Shown here: in pieces, positions 1 through 6,202 of the stretch | Position numbering within the stretch: position 1 is the stretch's first letter | How the letters are laid out: the number at the start of each line of letters is the position of its first letter | Source: Bacillota bacterium | GTDB lineage: Bacteria > Bacillota > Clostridia > Christensenellales > CAG-138 | NCBI GenBank assembly: GCA_023393045.1 | Contig: JAEWMV010000147.1 | Span: forward strand, 1-6,594 | Direction: 5' to 3' | Length of the DNA stretch: 6,594 nucleotides | Notes under the pieces: model-generated | Told to the model about the DNA's origin: nothing | The model's database searches: none | What the model saw: the letters and a program-made list of their open reading frames with translations, nothing else | Position numbers and translations under genes: made by a program

Positions 1-353
1 CCATCCAGGAGACCTTCCAGGCGAGGAAGAAGGACCTCATCAAGGACCCCGACGGCAACGAGATGATCATGGTGCGCGGAGAGTGCTACCGCGTGATGCG
101 CCTGCACGAGGTGTTCGGCGTTGAAACGGAAATCACGGATTTGACCCGCGGCATCATGCTCATGCTCGAGCAGGACGGCAAGAAGCTCTGCCTGTTCGCC
201 GACGAGCTGCTGGGCCAGCACGACGTGGTTGTCAAGGCGCTGCCCAGCTATATGAAGAGCATCCACAAGGTGGAGGGTCTGGCGGGCTGCACGCTGTTGG
301 GCGACGGCAGCATCAGCCTCATCCTCAACATCGGCGGGCTCATCAACCTCTGA
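1..353 (+). CDS. cheA: CheA histidine kinase, C-terminal P5 regulatory domain (partial, 5' end outside window)
   Basis: This is the last 116 codons of a chemotaxis histidine kinase; the open frame enters from the left edge (first full codon at base 3) and ends at TGA 351-353. The visible part is the CheW-like P5 domain, which docks CheA to CheW and receptors. Family features in order are a RGECYRVMRLHEVFG segment, a DGKKLCLFADELLGQHDVVVK segment broken by the typical DELLGQ turn, and a closing GCTLLGDGSISLILNIGGL strand pair, all characteristic of CheA C-termini. The kinase core, dimerisation and phospho-His domains would lie upstream and cannot be seen. The next gene, cheW, follows after 49 bases, the usual order in a che operon. 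Identity as CheA rather than a free CheW rests on the RGE...RLHE and GDGSI...LILN pattern and on the frame being open to the edge without a CheW-like start. Confidence 0.93.
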   Translation, partial: IQETFQARKKDLIKDPDGNEMIMVRGECYRVMRLHEVFGVETEITDLTRGIMLMLEQDGKKLCLFADELLGQHDVVVKALPSYMKSIHKVEGLAGCTLLGDGSISLILNIGGLINL

Positions 354-387
354 TTTCAAACGCGCGCATATACAACATTAAATCATG

Positions 388-394
388 AAGGAGG
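388..394 (+). promoter_or_regulatory. Ribosome binding site of cheW
   Basis: AAGGAGG lies 8 bases before ATG 403. It decides the start: an in-frame ATG at 385 is only three bases upstream of this motif and has no Shine-Dalgarno sequence of its own, so translation most likely begins at 403. Confidence 0.85.
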
Positions 395-402
395 CCCCCA
401 CA

Positions 403-900
403 ATGACACCGAACGATTTGCTGCACCTCAACGAGCAGGACGAAGATACGCTCAAGGGAAAATACCTCATTTTCACCCTCGGCAACGAGCTCTACGGGAT
501 AGAGATCCGCTATGTGACCGAGATCATCGGAGTCCAGCCCATCACCGTGGTTCCCGAGATGCCCGAATACGTGAAGGGCATCACCAACCTGCGCGGCAAG
601 ATCATCCCCGTCATGGACGCGCGCCTTCGCTTTAAGAAGGAAGTACGCGCCTACGACGACCGCACCTGCATCATCGTGATCGACACCAACGACCTGTCCA
701 TCGGCCTCATTGTGGACAGCGTGTCCGAGGTCATCGGCATGGACGAGGGGGATATTGCGCCGCCGCCGGACATCAACAAGGGAGGCCGCAAGTACATCAA
801 GGGCATCGGCAAGGCCGGCGGAAGCGTCAAGCTGCTGCTCGACTGCCAGAAGCTCCTCTCCGACGACGAGGTGGAGACGCTCAGCTCCGCCGCCCAATAG
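403..900 (+). CDS. cheW: CheW chemotaxis coupling protein
   Basis: A 165-residue single-domain CheW, the adaptor that links MCP tips to CheA in cytoplasmic signalling arrays. The CheW domain spans about residues 18-157. The hallmark NLRGKIIPVMDARLRF segment begins at residue 62, with Arg64 matching the highly conserved Arg of the family. A GLIVDSVSEV strand and the C-terminal GIGKAGGSVKLLLD strand follow. Length is normal for CheW (about 150-170). The start at 403 was chosen over ATG 385 because AAGGAGG at 388-394 is correctly placed only for 403. The first 17 residues are acidic and polar and look like a short disordered tail. It follows cheA by 49 bases and precedes cheR by 88, the widest gap in the cheA-to-regulator run. 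Family assignment is secure; whether the organism has further CheW paralogues cannot be judged here. Confidence 0.96.
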   Translation: MTPNDLLHLNEQDEDTLKGKYLIFTLGNELYGIEIRYVTEIIGVQPITVVPEMPEYVKGITNLRGKIIPVMDARLRFKKEVRAYDDRTCIIVIDTNDLSIGLIVDSVSEVIGMDEGDIAPPPDINKGGRKYIKGIGKAGGSVKLLLDCQKLLSDDEVETLSSAAQ

Positions 901-947
901 CGCCGCGCGCCCTTCGTGCCATCCGAATATTATATAAGGTTCAAGGA

Positions 948-981
948 GCGCCGCAGCGCCATCCTTGCCTTTTACGGCAGG
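948..981 (+). promoter_or_regulatory. Small inverted repeats in the cheR leader
   Basis: Two short hairpins can be drawn in the 88-base cheW-cheR gap. The first is GCGC (948-951), loop CGCA, GCGC (956-959), directly after an AAGGAG at 943-947/948 that has no start codon at normal spacing. The second pairs TGCC (966-969) with GGCA (976-979), extendable by CC (963-964) with GG (980-981). The second would bury GGCAGG (976-981), the best ribosome binding site for ATG 989. The stems are short, so structure in vivo is uncertain. Confidence 0.3.
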
Positions 982-988
982 TAAAATT

Positions 989-1801
989 ATGGTCATCACC
1001 GAACAGGAATTCAGGCAGTTTGCCGATTACATAAAGGCCAACTACGGCATCCATTTCAAGAATGAGAAAAAGGCCCTCGTGGAGGGCAGGCTCGGCCACG
1101 TGCTTGCGAGCATGAACTTTTCGAGCATAACCGACTACATGAACTACGTCATGGCGGACAAATCCGGCAAAGCGCTTTCGGTGCTGCTGGACAAAATCAC
1201 CACCAACCACACGTTTTTTATGCGGGAGCCCGCGCATTTCAGCTATTTTAAGGACGCGGTGCTGCCCTACCTGAGCAAGACCGTGACCAACCGCGACCTT
1301 CGCGTATGGAGCGCGGCGTGCTCCTCGGGCGAGGAGCCCTACACGCTGGCGATGATTATGGACGAGTACTTCGGCCCCAACAAGGCAAGCTGGGATACGA
1401 AGATACTCGCCACGGACATCTCCCCCGGCGTACTCGCTTCCGCCCGCGCAGGCATCTATGGCAAGGACAGGATGAATGACATACCGGAAAGCTGGAAGCG
1501 CCTCTATTTCAAGGAGTATGACGAAGGGCGCTACATCCTCTCCGAGCGCATCCGCAGCGAGGTCATTTTCAGCAGCCTCAACCTGATGGACGCGGCGTAT
1601 CCTTTCAAAAGGAAGATGCACGTGATCTTCTGCCGCAACGTGATGATCTACTTTGACAACGACACCAAGGATAGGCTCGCCGAGCGTCTCTATGACGTGA
1701 CCGAGCCCGGGGGCTTTCTGTTCATCGGACATTCCGAGGGCCTGAACCGCGATAAAACGCGCTACAGGTACATCATGCCCGCTGTTTACAGGAAGGAGTA
1801 G
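989..1801 (+). CDS. cheR: CheR chemotaxis receptor methyltransferase
   Basis: A 270-residue S-adenosylmethionine-dependent methyltransferase that methylates glutamates on MCP signalling helices, the forward arm of chemotactic adaptation. An N-terminal all-helical CheR domain (about 1-68) precedes the family signature TTNHTFFMREPAHF (71-84). The SAM-binding core has WSAACSSGEEPYTLAM (107-122), ATDIS with the ribose-binding acidic residue Asp143, FCRNVMIYF (214-222) and GGFLFIGHSEGL (241-252). There is no TPR extension. The start at 989 gives the usual MxITEQEF opening; GGCAGG at 976-981 is a modest Shine-Dalgarno 7 bases upstream. A TTG at 965 in the same frame would add eight residues, but its nearest AAGGAG is 16 bases away. 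The His in TTNHT, in place of the more familiar Glu, is a form I associate with clostridial CheRs. cheB starts 7 bases after the stop. Confidence 0.96.
   Translation: MVITEQEFRQFADYIKANYGIHFKNEKKALVEGRLGHVLASMNFSSITDYMNYVMADKSGKALSVLLDKITTNHTFFMREPAHFSYFKDAVLPYLSKTVTNRDLRVWSAACSSGEEPYTLAMIMDEYFGPNKASWDTKILATDISPGVLASARAGIYGKDRMNDIPESWKRLYFKEYDEGRYILSERIRSEVIFSSLNLMDAAYPFKRKMHVIFCRNVMIYFDNDTKDRLAERLYDVTEPGGFLFIGHSEGLNRDKTRYRYIMPAVYRKE
1793..1798 (+). promoter_or_regulatory. Ribosome binding site of cheB inside the cheR 3' end
   Basis: AAGGAG sits in the last codons of cheR, directly before its TAG stop and 10 bases before ATG 1809. Termination on cheR and initiation on cheB are therefore likely coupled, keeping the methyltransferase and methylesterase in balance. 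Confidence 0.75.
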
Positions 1802-1808
1802 AGAAAAT

Positions 1809-2834
1809 ATGGGTGCACAGAAGAAGATCCGCGTGCTGGTCGTGGACGACAGCGTGGTGTCCCGCGAGATGATCGTGCGGGGGATTTCCGTAGACCCGCA
1901 GATCGAGGTGGTCGCCGTCGCGGCCGACGCGTTCGAGGCGCGGGACAAAATCGTCGAGGTCAATCCCGACGTGATCACCTGCGACATAGAAATGCCCAGG
2001 ATGAGCGGCATAGAGTTCGTGCGGCGGCTGCTGCCGCAATATTTCGTGCCCATCATCATGGTGAGCGCCATAAGCAACGCCGTGTTCGAAGCCATGGAAG
2101 CGGGCGCGGTCGACTTCGTGGCGAAACCGGGCGCCGGCTCGCCGCAGGCGGTTGAAACCTTTATCCGCGACCTTTCGCTCAAAATTAAGACGGCGGCCAT
2201 GGCCAAGGCCGTCATGCGGCGGCAATCGGGCGCCGCGGGGAACGTCACCGGCAATCTCGCGCAGGAAGCCGGCTCCCTCATCGCCATAGGCGCCTCCACC
2301 GGGGGAACCGAGGCCATTTACAACATACTGCGCTGCCTGCCCCCCGCCATGCCGGGCATCGTCATCGTGCAGCACATACCGCCCGTGTTTTCCAAAATGT
2401 TCGCGGAGCGGCTGGACAACCAGACCGCCCTGCGCGTCAAGGAAGCCGAAACGGGTGATTACGCGGACGCGGGCCATGTACTTATCGCGCCGGGGGACCG
2501 CCACATGCGCGTGAAGAAGGTCGGCGGCCGCTATCAGGTAGAATGCTTCCAGGGCGAAAAGGTCAACGGGCACTGCCCCTCCGTGGACGTGCTCTTTGAA
2601 TCCGCAGCGAAGGAAGCGGGCAAAAAAGCCATCGGCATCCTCCTCACGGGCATGGGCTACGACGGCGCGAAGGGGCTCCTCTCCATGCGGCGCATGGGCT
2701 GCCGCACCATCGGGCAGGACGAAGCGACCTCCGTCGTCTACGGCATGCCGAAAGTGGCCTATGACATCGGTGCTGTCGAAATGCAGGCGGCTTTGGAGAA
2801 CATCCCCCAGATGCTCTCCGAGCTCCTAGGTTAG
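1809..2834 (+). CDS. cheB: CheB protein-glutamate methylesterase / glutamine deamidase
   Basis: A full-length (341 residues) CheB, which removes methyl groups from MCP glutamates when phosphorylated by CheA. The N-terminal receiver domain (about 5-125) has the acidic pair Asp13-Asp14, phospho-acceptor Asp59 (in CDIEMPRMSG), Ser86 at the switch position and Lys106 followed by Pro. A linker of about 25 residues leads to the catalytic domain (about 155-338). There the triad is visible: Ser163 in GASTGG, His189 in VQHIPP, and Asp285 in LLTGMGYDGAKG. Further conserved blocks are APGDRHM and GHCPSVDVLF. Nothing appears degenerate, so both phosphorylation control and catalysis should be intact. It lies 7 bases after cheR and 9 before cheD, the compact adaptation block of the operon. 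Confidence 0.97.
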   Translation: MGAQKKIRVLVVDDSVVSREMIVRGISVDPQIEVVAVAADAFEARDKIVEVNPDVITCDIEMPRMSGIEFVRRLLPQYFVPIIMVSAISNAVFEAMEAGAVDFVAKPGAGSPQAVETFIRDLSLKIKTAAMAKAVMRRQSGAAGNVTGNLAQEAGSLIAIGASTGGTEAIYNILRCLPPAMPGIVIVQHIPPVFSKMFAERLDNQTALRVKEAETGDYADAGHVLIAPGDRHMRVKKVGGRYQVECFQGEKVNGHCPSVDVLFESAAKEAGKKAIGILLTGMGYDGAKGLLSMRRMGCRTIGQDEATSVVYGMPKVAYDIGAVEMQAALENIPQMLSELLG

Positions 2835-2843
2835 GCGGGCGCG

Positions 2844-3314
2844 ATGGAATTGGTAGTCGGAATGGGCGAATACCTCGTTTCCAATCAGGAAGAGGATGTC
2901 TTACGCACCTTCTCCCTCGCCTCCTGCGTGGCGGTGACGGTTTACAGCCCCATCAGGAGAGCGGCGGGCATGGTCCATGTGGTGCTCCCCTTTCCCTTTG
3001 ACAAAAAGGATAAGGACCAGCGGCCGAGCTATTTTGCCGAAACGGGCGTGCCGCTTCTCATCAACACACTGTGCGCGAAGTACGCCTGCAGCAAAGAAGA
3101 GCTGCAAATACGCATATACGGCGGCGCGGATTCCATGCTGGAGCAGGACATATTCAGCATCGGCAAAAAGAACATCGAAGCCGTCCGGGACGCCCTTTCC
3201 GGCATGGGGCTGCCCATACACGCGGCCGATTTGCGGGGGCGCGACAGCCGCACCATCGCCATGGAGGTCAAAACCGGCGTGATCCATGTGTTCCGCCAGC
3301 CGATTATGAAATAA
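2844..3314 (+). CDS. cheD: CheD chemoreceptor glutamine deamidase
   Basis: A 156-residue CheD. The family deamidates selected glutamines of MCPs and, in Firmicutes and Thermotoga, is bound by the CheY-P phosphatase CheC. The catalytic signature is visible: Thr22, Cys28 (in SLASCVAVTVYSP) and His45 (in GMVHVVLP), which align with the Thr-Cys-His triad described for Thermotoga maritima CheD. The usual GLGSC reads SLASC here, a mild departure beside the nucleophile. A second block, IYGGADSM near residue 91, is also typical. The start is ATG 2844, nine bases after the cheB stop; no strong Shine-Dalgarno precedes it (GGCGGG is close), so coupling to cheB translation is likely. No cheC is seen within the window. 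Confidence 0.94.
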   Translation: MELVVGMGEYLVSNQEEDVLRTFSLASCVAVTVYSPIRRAAGMVHVVLPFPFDKKDKDQRPSYFAETGVPLLINTLCAKYACSKEELQIRIYGGADSMLEQDIFSIGKKNIEAVRDALSGMGLPIHAADLRGRDSRTIAMEVKTGVIHVFRQPIMK

Positions 3315-3324
3315 GGAGGTGATC
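3313..3324 (+). promoter_or_regulatory. Extended Shine-Dalgarno of the histidine kinase gene
   Basis: AAGGAGGTGATC is complementary over all 12 bases to the conserved 16S rRNA 3' tail (GATCACCTCCTT). It overlaps the cheD stop codon (3312-3314) and sits before two tandem TTG codons at 3325 and 3328. The GTG at 3319 is inside the motif and cannot be the start; TTG 3328 lies 8 bases after GGAGG and is the best placed. Confidence 0.85.
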
Positions 3325-3327
3325 TTG

Positions 3328-5358
3328 TTGCAAAAGGATGCGCCCGAAAGCAATCCGGCGCGGCTCATGCGCGACGCGCTCGCAAGCATTGGAGACGGCG
3401 TGATGCTCACGGATGCGCGCGGCGCGGTTGTATACGTCAACGCGCCCGGGGAAAAGCTGACTGGTTGGAGCCGGGAGGACGCTGCGGGCAGGCGCTTTTG
3501 CGACATTTTCCCTCTGGTGGATTTTTTCACGCTCGAGGCGCTCCCCGACCCGGTTTCGGCCGCGCTGGGGCGCGGGGAACCGGTGGGGCTTGTCAACCAC
3601 TCCGCGCTCGTCACAAGGGACGGCAGAATGCTCTTCATCTCGGCGAACTGCTCCCCCATACGCGACGCAAAAGGCAATATCGCGGGCGCTGTGGCGGTGT
3701 TCCGCGACATAGACCGCATCAAGAACATCGAGGAAGAGGTCAAGCGGGAAAAGGAGAACCTCAAAAACGTGTTGGAGGCCCTGCCCATCGGCATCGCGCT
3801 GGTGGACGGCGACGCCGTCGTAAAATGGGTGAACAGGCACCTGCCCGACATGTTTGGAATCAGCGAAGAAAACATTTTGGGCAAACCCTTCGGCGAGGGC
3901 GCCCATTGCGTCCACAGCTATGAAAAGGGCTGCGGCAAGGGCGAGGATTGCCAATTGTGCGAAATACGCGAGAAGGTCTCCTTCGTCATGCGCGAGCGCC
4001 TCAGTTGCAAGGACGTGGTGCTCCGGCGCGCCTTTATCGGCATCGCGGACGAAAGCGGACGCTGGCTGAAAATCAACTTCATTCCGCTCGACGCCTACGA
4101 CGGCAGGCAGGTCATACTCGCTATCGAGGACATCACGGAGCAGAAGGATTACGAGACGGCGCTCCAGCAAAGCCGCGACGCGGCCGAGTCCGCCAACAGG
4201 GTGAAAAGCGAGTTTCTGGCCAACATGAGCCACGAAATACGCACGCCCTTAAACGGCCTCATCGGCATGATGGATTTGCTCATGCTCACCGATACGAACG
4301 AAGAGCAGGCGGAATACATACGCATGGCAAAGCTTTCCGCCGACACTTTGTTCAGGGTAATCAACGACGTGCTGGATTACTCGCGCATCGAGGCGGGCAA
4401 GATGACCATCGCGAACGCGCCCTTCGACATCCGCGCGCTCATGGACGAAATCATGGATATCCACAGGGTGCTCGCGGAGAAGAAGGGGCTTGCGCTGCTG
4501 TGCGAAATTTCCGGGGAGGTTCCCCGCGTCATACTGGGCGACCCGGACAGATTGCGCCAGGTGCTCAACAACCTCATCGGCAACGCAATCAAGTTCACGC
4601 CCAAGGGGCAAATCGAGGTCTCGCTTCGAAAGGTCGGCGGCATGCAGCGGCGCGTTTTGCTCGAATTCGCCGTGTCCGACTCCGGCGTGGGCATATCGGG
4701 CGAAAAAATGGACCGGCTTTTCAAGCGCTTCAGCCAGGTGGACAGCTCCGTCACGCGGCGCTACAGCGGCACGGGGCTGGGACTTGCCATCTGCAAACAG
4801 CTTGTGGAGCTCATGGGCGGCACGATCAGCGCCGCAAGCGAGCCCGGCCGCGGCAGCACGTTTTGCTTCACAATAGATTTCTCCCTGGACGGGGATTTTT
4901 CCTTACGGGCACAAAGGTCGCTCTCCCCCGTGCTTATGAACGGCGCGGAGCTCACGGAGTTCATCTCCGGGGAGGCGGCCGCAGCCGGGGAGAGAATCGT
5001 CATCGTGGACAGCCAAGCCGACGGAGAGCGGATTAGCCGCATACGCCTCGGCGAAAACGGAGAAATCCTCTTTGAGAGCGCGGCGGAAGCGCTCGACGAG
5101 GCGGATTTGCCGCGGCAGAGAGCCAACCTCAGGGAAACGCTCGAAGAGTTGCAGGGCATCCTGCTCAAGAACGAGACCCCCCTGATCGAGGAGACGGCGC
5201 ACAGGCTCAAAAACATCGCCCATCGGATCGGCGCGGGAGAACTGGCCGAGCTGGCGTTCAAAATAGAGCTTGCCGCAAGGAAGCAAAGGTGGAGCGCGGC
5301 CAAGGAACAGTGCCTGAAAATGATTGAAGCATACAACATTCGCTATAAGGAGGCGTAA
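3328..5358 (+). CDS. PAS-PAS histidine kinase with C-terminal HPt and no receiver domain
   Basis: A 676-residue soluble sensor kinase; I see no membrane segment. PAS domain 1 spans about residues 13-128. PAS domain 2 (about 145-273) carries Cys194, Cys202, Cys208 and Cys211 (C-x7-C-x5-C-x2-C), which could bind a metal or iron-sulfur cluster. A helical linker (271-296) leads to HisKA with phospho-acceptor His302 in MSHEIRTPLNG. The ATPase domain (about 400-518) has N box Asn419, DSGVGIS from Asp451 and GTGLGLA at 481-487. After a linker, an HPt-like helical bundle (about 590-672) contains AHRLKNIAHRIGA with His625; the usual Gly after Lys is Asn. The MSHEIRTPLNG style is typical of hybrid kinases, but no receiver lies between ATPase and HPt. 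The TTG start at 3328 is set by an unusually strong Shine-Dalgarno. The next gene, a receiver protein, follows after one base and is the likely partner. The signal sensed is unknown. Confidence 0.92.
   Translation: MQKDAPESNPARLMRDALASIGDGVMLTDARGAVVYVNAPGEKLTGWSREDAAGRRFCDIFPLVDFFTLEALPDPVSAALGRGEPVGLVNHSALVTRDGRMLFISANCSPIRDAKGNIAGAVAVFRDIDRIKNIEEEVKREKENLKNVLEALPIGIALVDGDAVVKWVNRHLPDMFGISEENILGKPFGEGAHCVHSYEKGCGKGEDCQLCEIREKVSFVMRERLSCKDVVLRRAFIGIADESGRWLKINFIPLDAYDGRQVILAIEDITEQKDYETALQQSRDAAESANRVKSEFLANMSHEIRTPLNGLIGMMDLLMLTDTNEEQAEYIRMAKLSADTLFRVINDVLDYSRIEAGKMTIANAPFDIRALMDEIMDIHRVLAEKKGLALLCEISGEVPRVILGDPDRLRQVLNNLIGNAIKFTPKGQIEVSLRKVGGMQRRVLLEFAVSDSGVGISGEKMDRLFKRFSQVDSSVTRRYSGTGLGLAICKQLVELMGGTISAASEPGRGSTFCFTIDFSLDGDFSLRAQRSLSPVLMNGAELTEFISGEAAAAGERIVIVDSQADGERISRIRLGENGEILFESAAEALDEADLPRQRANLRETLEELQGILLKNETPLIEETAHRLKNIAHRIGAGELAELAFKIELAARKQRWSAAKEQCLKMIEAYNIRYKEA
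5347..5353 (+). promoter_or_regulatory. Ribosome binding site of the response regulator
   Basis: AAGGAGG within the last kinase codons, 6 bases before ATG 5360. It rules out the longer in-frame reading from 5324, which overlaps the kinase gene and has no Shine-Dalgarno sequence, and it implies translational coupling to the kinase. Confidence 0.85.
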
Positions 5359-5359
5359 A

Positions 5360-6130
5360 ATGAAAATCTTAATTGCGGAAGACGATCTGGTCAGCAGAAA
5401 TTTTCTAAGCAAATTCCTGGAAAAATACGGGGATTGCGATTTGGTGGTTGACGGTCTTGAGACGCTTGACGCCTTCCTTATGGCGCTCAAGGAGAACGAT
5501 CCCTATCAGCTCATCTGTCTGGACATCATGATGCCCAAGGTGGACGGGGTGAAAACGCTCAAGGCCATAAGGGATCTGGAAAAGCAATACAACGTCGCGC
5601 CCGAAAACCGGGTAAAAATCATCATGACGACCGCGCTCGCGGAGGCGCAGATCGTGCGCACGGCCTTCGATTACGGATGCGAGGCCTACGCCGCCAAACC
5701 CATAGACACCAGAAAGCTCATCGAGGTTATGGAAAAGCTCGGGCTTATCGGGGAAGACAGGAAAACGCAGGCGGCGGAACCGCCCGCCGACATAAATCCA
5801 AAATTTACCACAAAACAGAGTATGCATGAAAATGATTCAACATCTACAATGTTGACTGAGGCGGAAGATACCCGGGACGGATACTTTAAAAGCGTGCGCG
5901 CGCTCCCCGGCTATCAGCTGGAAGTGTCCATGGAAACCGGGACGACCATTCACTTCGATTTCAGCTCAAGGCTCAACACCGCGCGCTTCGGCATGCTCAG
6001 GGACGAGGAACTCTTCAGGAGCGTGCGCACGGACGGAAACTACCTGATCTTTGAAAAGGCCGGCAAGATGCCGGTGAAAATCACCGCTTCCGATTTTATG
6101 GATCTTGTCCTCATCGACCGGAGGAAATAA
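5360..6130 (+). CDS. Response regulator: receiver domain fused to a DUF2442-like domain
   Basis: A 256-residue two-part protein. The receiver (about 1-131) opens MKILIAEDD with acidic residues Glu7, Asp8 and Asp9, has phospho-acceptor Asp55 in CLDIMMPKVDG, Thr91 at the switch position, and Lys113-Pro114 near the end, so it should be phosphorylatable. A polar, low-complexity linker (about 132-172) follows. The C-terminal part (about 173-253) begins YFKSVRALPGYQLEV and contains an FDFSSRL turn, a DEELFRSV segment and a TDGNYLIF strand, resembling DUF2442 small proteins; I assign this by pattern and hold it at moderate confidence. No DNA-binding helix-turn-helix, GGDEF or other known output is visible. 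It starts one base after the kinase stop, so it is the natural partner for the kinase and its HPt. The linker DNA (5792-5860) is about 30 % GC, far below its surroundings, suggesting a fusion point. What the output domain does is not known to me. Confidence 0.9.
   Translation: MKILIAEDDLVSRNFLSKFLEKYGDCDLVVDGLETLDAFLMALKENDPYQLICLDIMMPKVDGVKTLKAIRDLEKQYNVAPENRVKIIMTTALAEAQIVRTAFDYGCEAYAAKPIDTRKLIEVMEKLGLIGEDRKTQAAEPPADINPKFTTKQSMHENDSTSTMLTEAEDTRDGYFKSVRALPGYQLEVSMETGTTIHFDFSSRLNTARFGMLRDEELFRSVRTDGNYLIFEKAGKMPVKITASDFMDLVLIDRRK
5837..5855 (+). repeat. Short inverted repeat in the AT-rich linker of the response regulator gene
   Basis: TCAACAT (5837-5843), loop CTACA, ATGTTGA (5849-5855): a perfect 7-base-pair inverted repeat inside the coding sequence, in the AT-rich patch between receiver and DUF2442-like domain. 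It could be chance or a scar of the joining event. Confidence 0.4.
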
Positions 6131-6155
6131 AAAACCGCGGGGCGTACGTCAGTTT

Positions 6156-6184
6156 TGCCGCCCGCCGCCCGGCGGCGGCATTTT
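6156..6184 (+). terminator. GC-rich hairpin with T run, candidate terminator or attenuator
   Basis: Arm TGCCGCC (6156-6162) pairs perfectly with GGCGGCA (6174-6180). Skipping C6163, three more pairs (6164-6166 with 6171-6173) close on a four-base loop. TTTT follows at 6181-6184 and then AGG. The stem is strong but the T run is short, so termination may be partial, which would let the downstream MCP gene be read at a lower level. Confidence 0.55.
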
Positions 6185-6202
6185 AGGAGGATAGAACCAA
6201 AA

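Noticed and set aside
385..402. Earlier ATG start for cheW
   Set aside because: The Shine-Dalgarno sequence for the gene lies just downstream of this ATG and is correctly spaced only for ATG 403.
926..938. AT-rich stretch upstream of cheR as a promoter -10 box
   Set aside because: TATTAT/TATATA is present, but no convincing -35 element lies 16-18 bases upstream and the region sits within a co-directional operon.
941..2317. Long minus-strand open frame (458 codons) opposite cheR and cheB, and other long minus-strand frames
   Set aside because: It lies antisense to two genes with complete catalytic motifs, its translation is a low-complexity mix without recognisable domains, and GC-rich codon usage commonly opens such shadow frames.
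3319..3327. GTG 3319 as kinase start
   Set aside because: The codon begins inside the Shine-Dalgarno motif; a ribosome paired there would start at TTG 3328 (or 3325).
5324..5359. N-terminal extension of the response regulator overlapping the kinase
   Set aside because: It would add 12 residues before the canonical receiver start MKILIAEDD and ignores AAGGAGG at 5347-5353, which is placed for ATG 5360.
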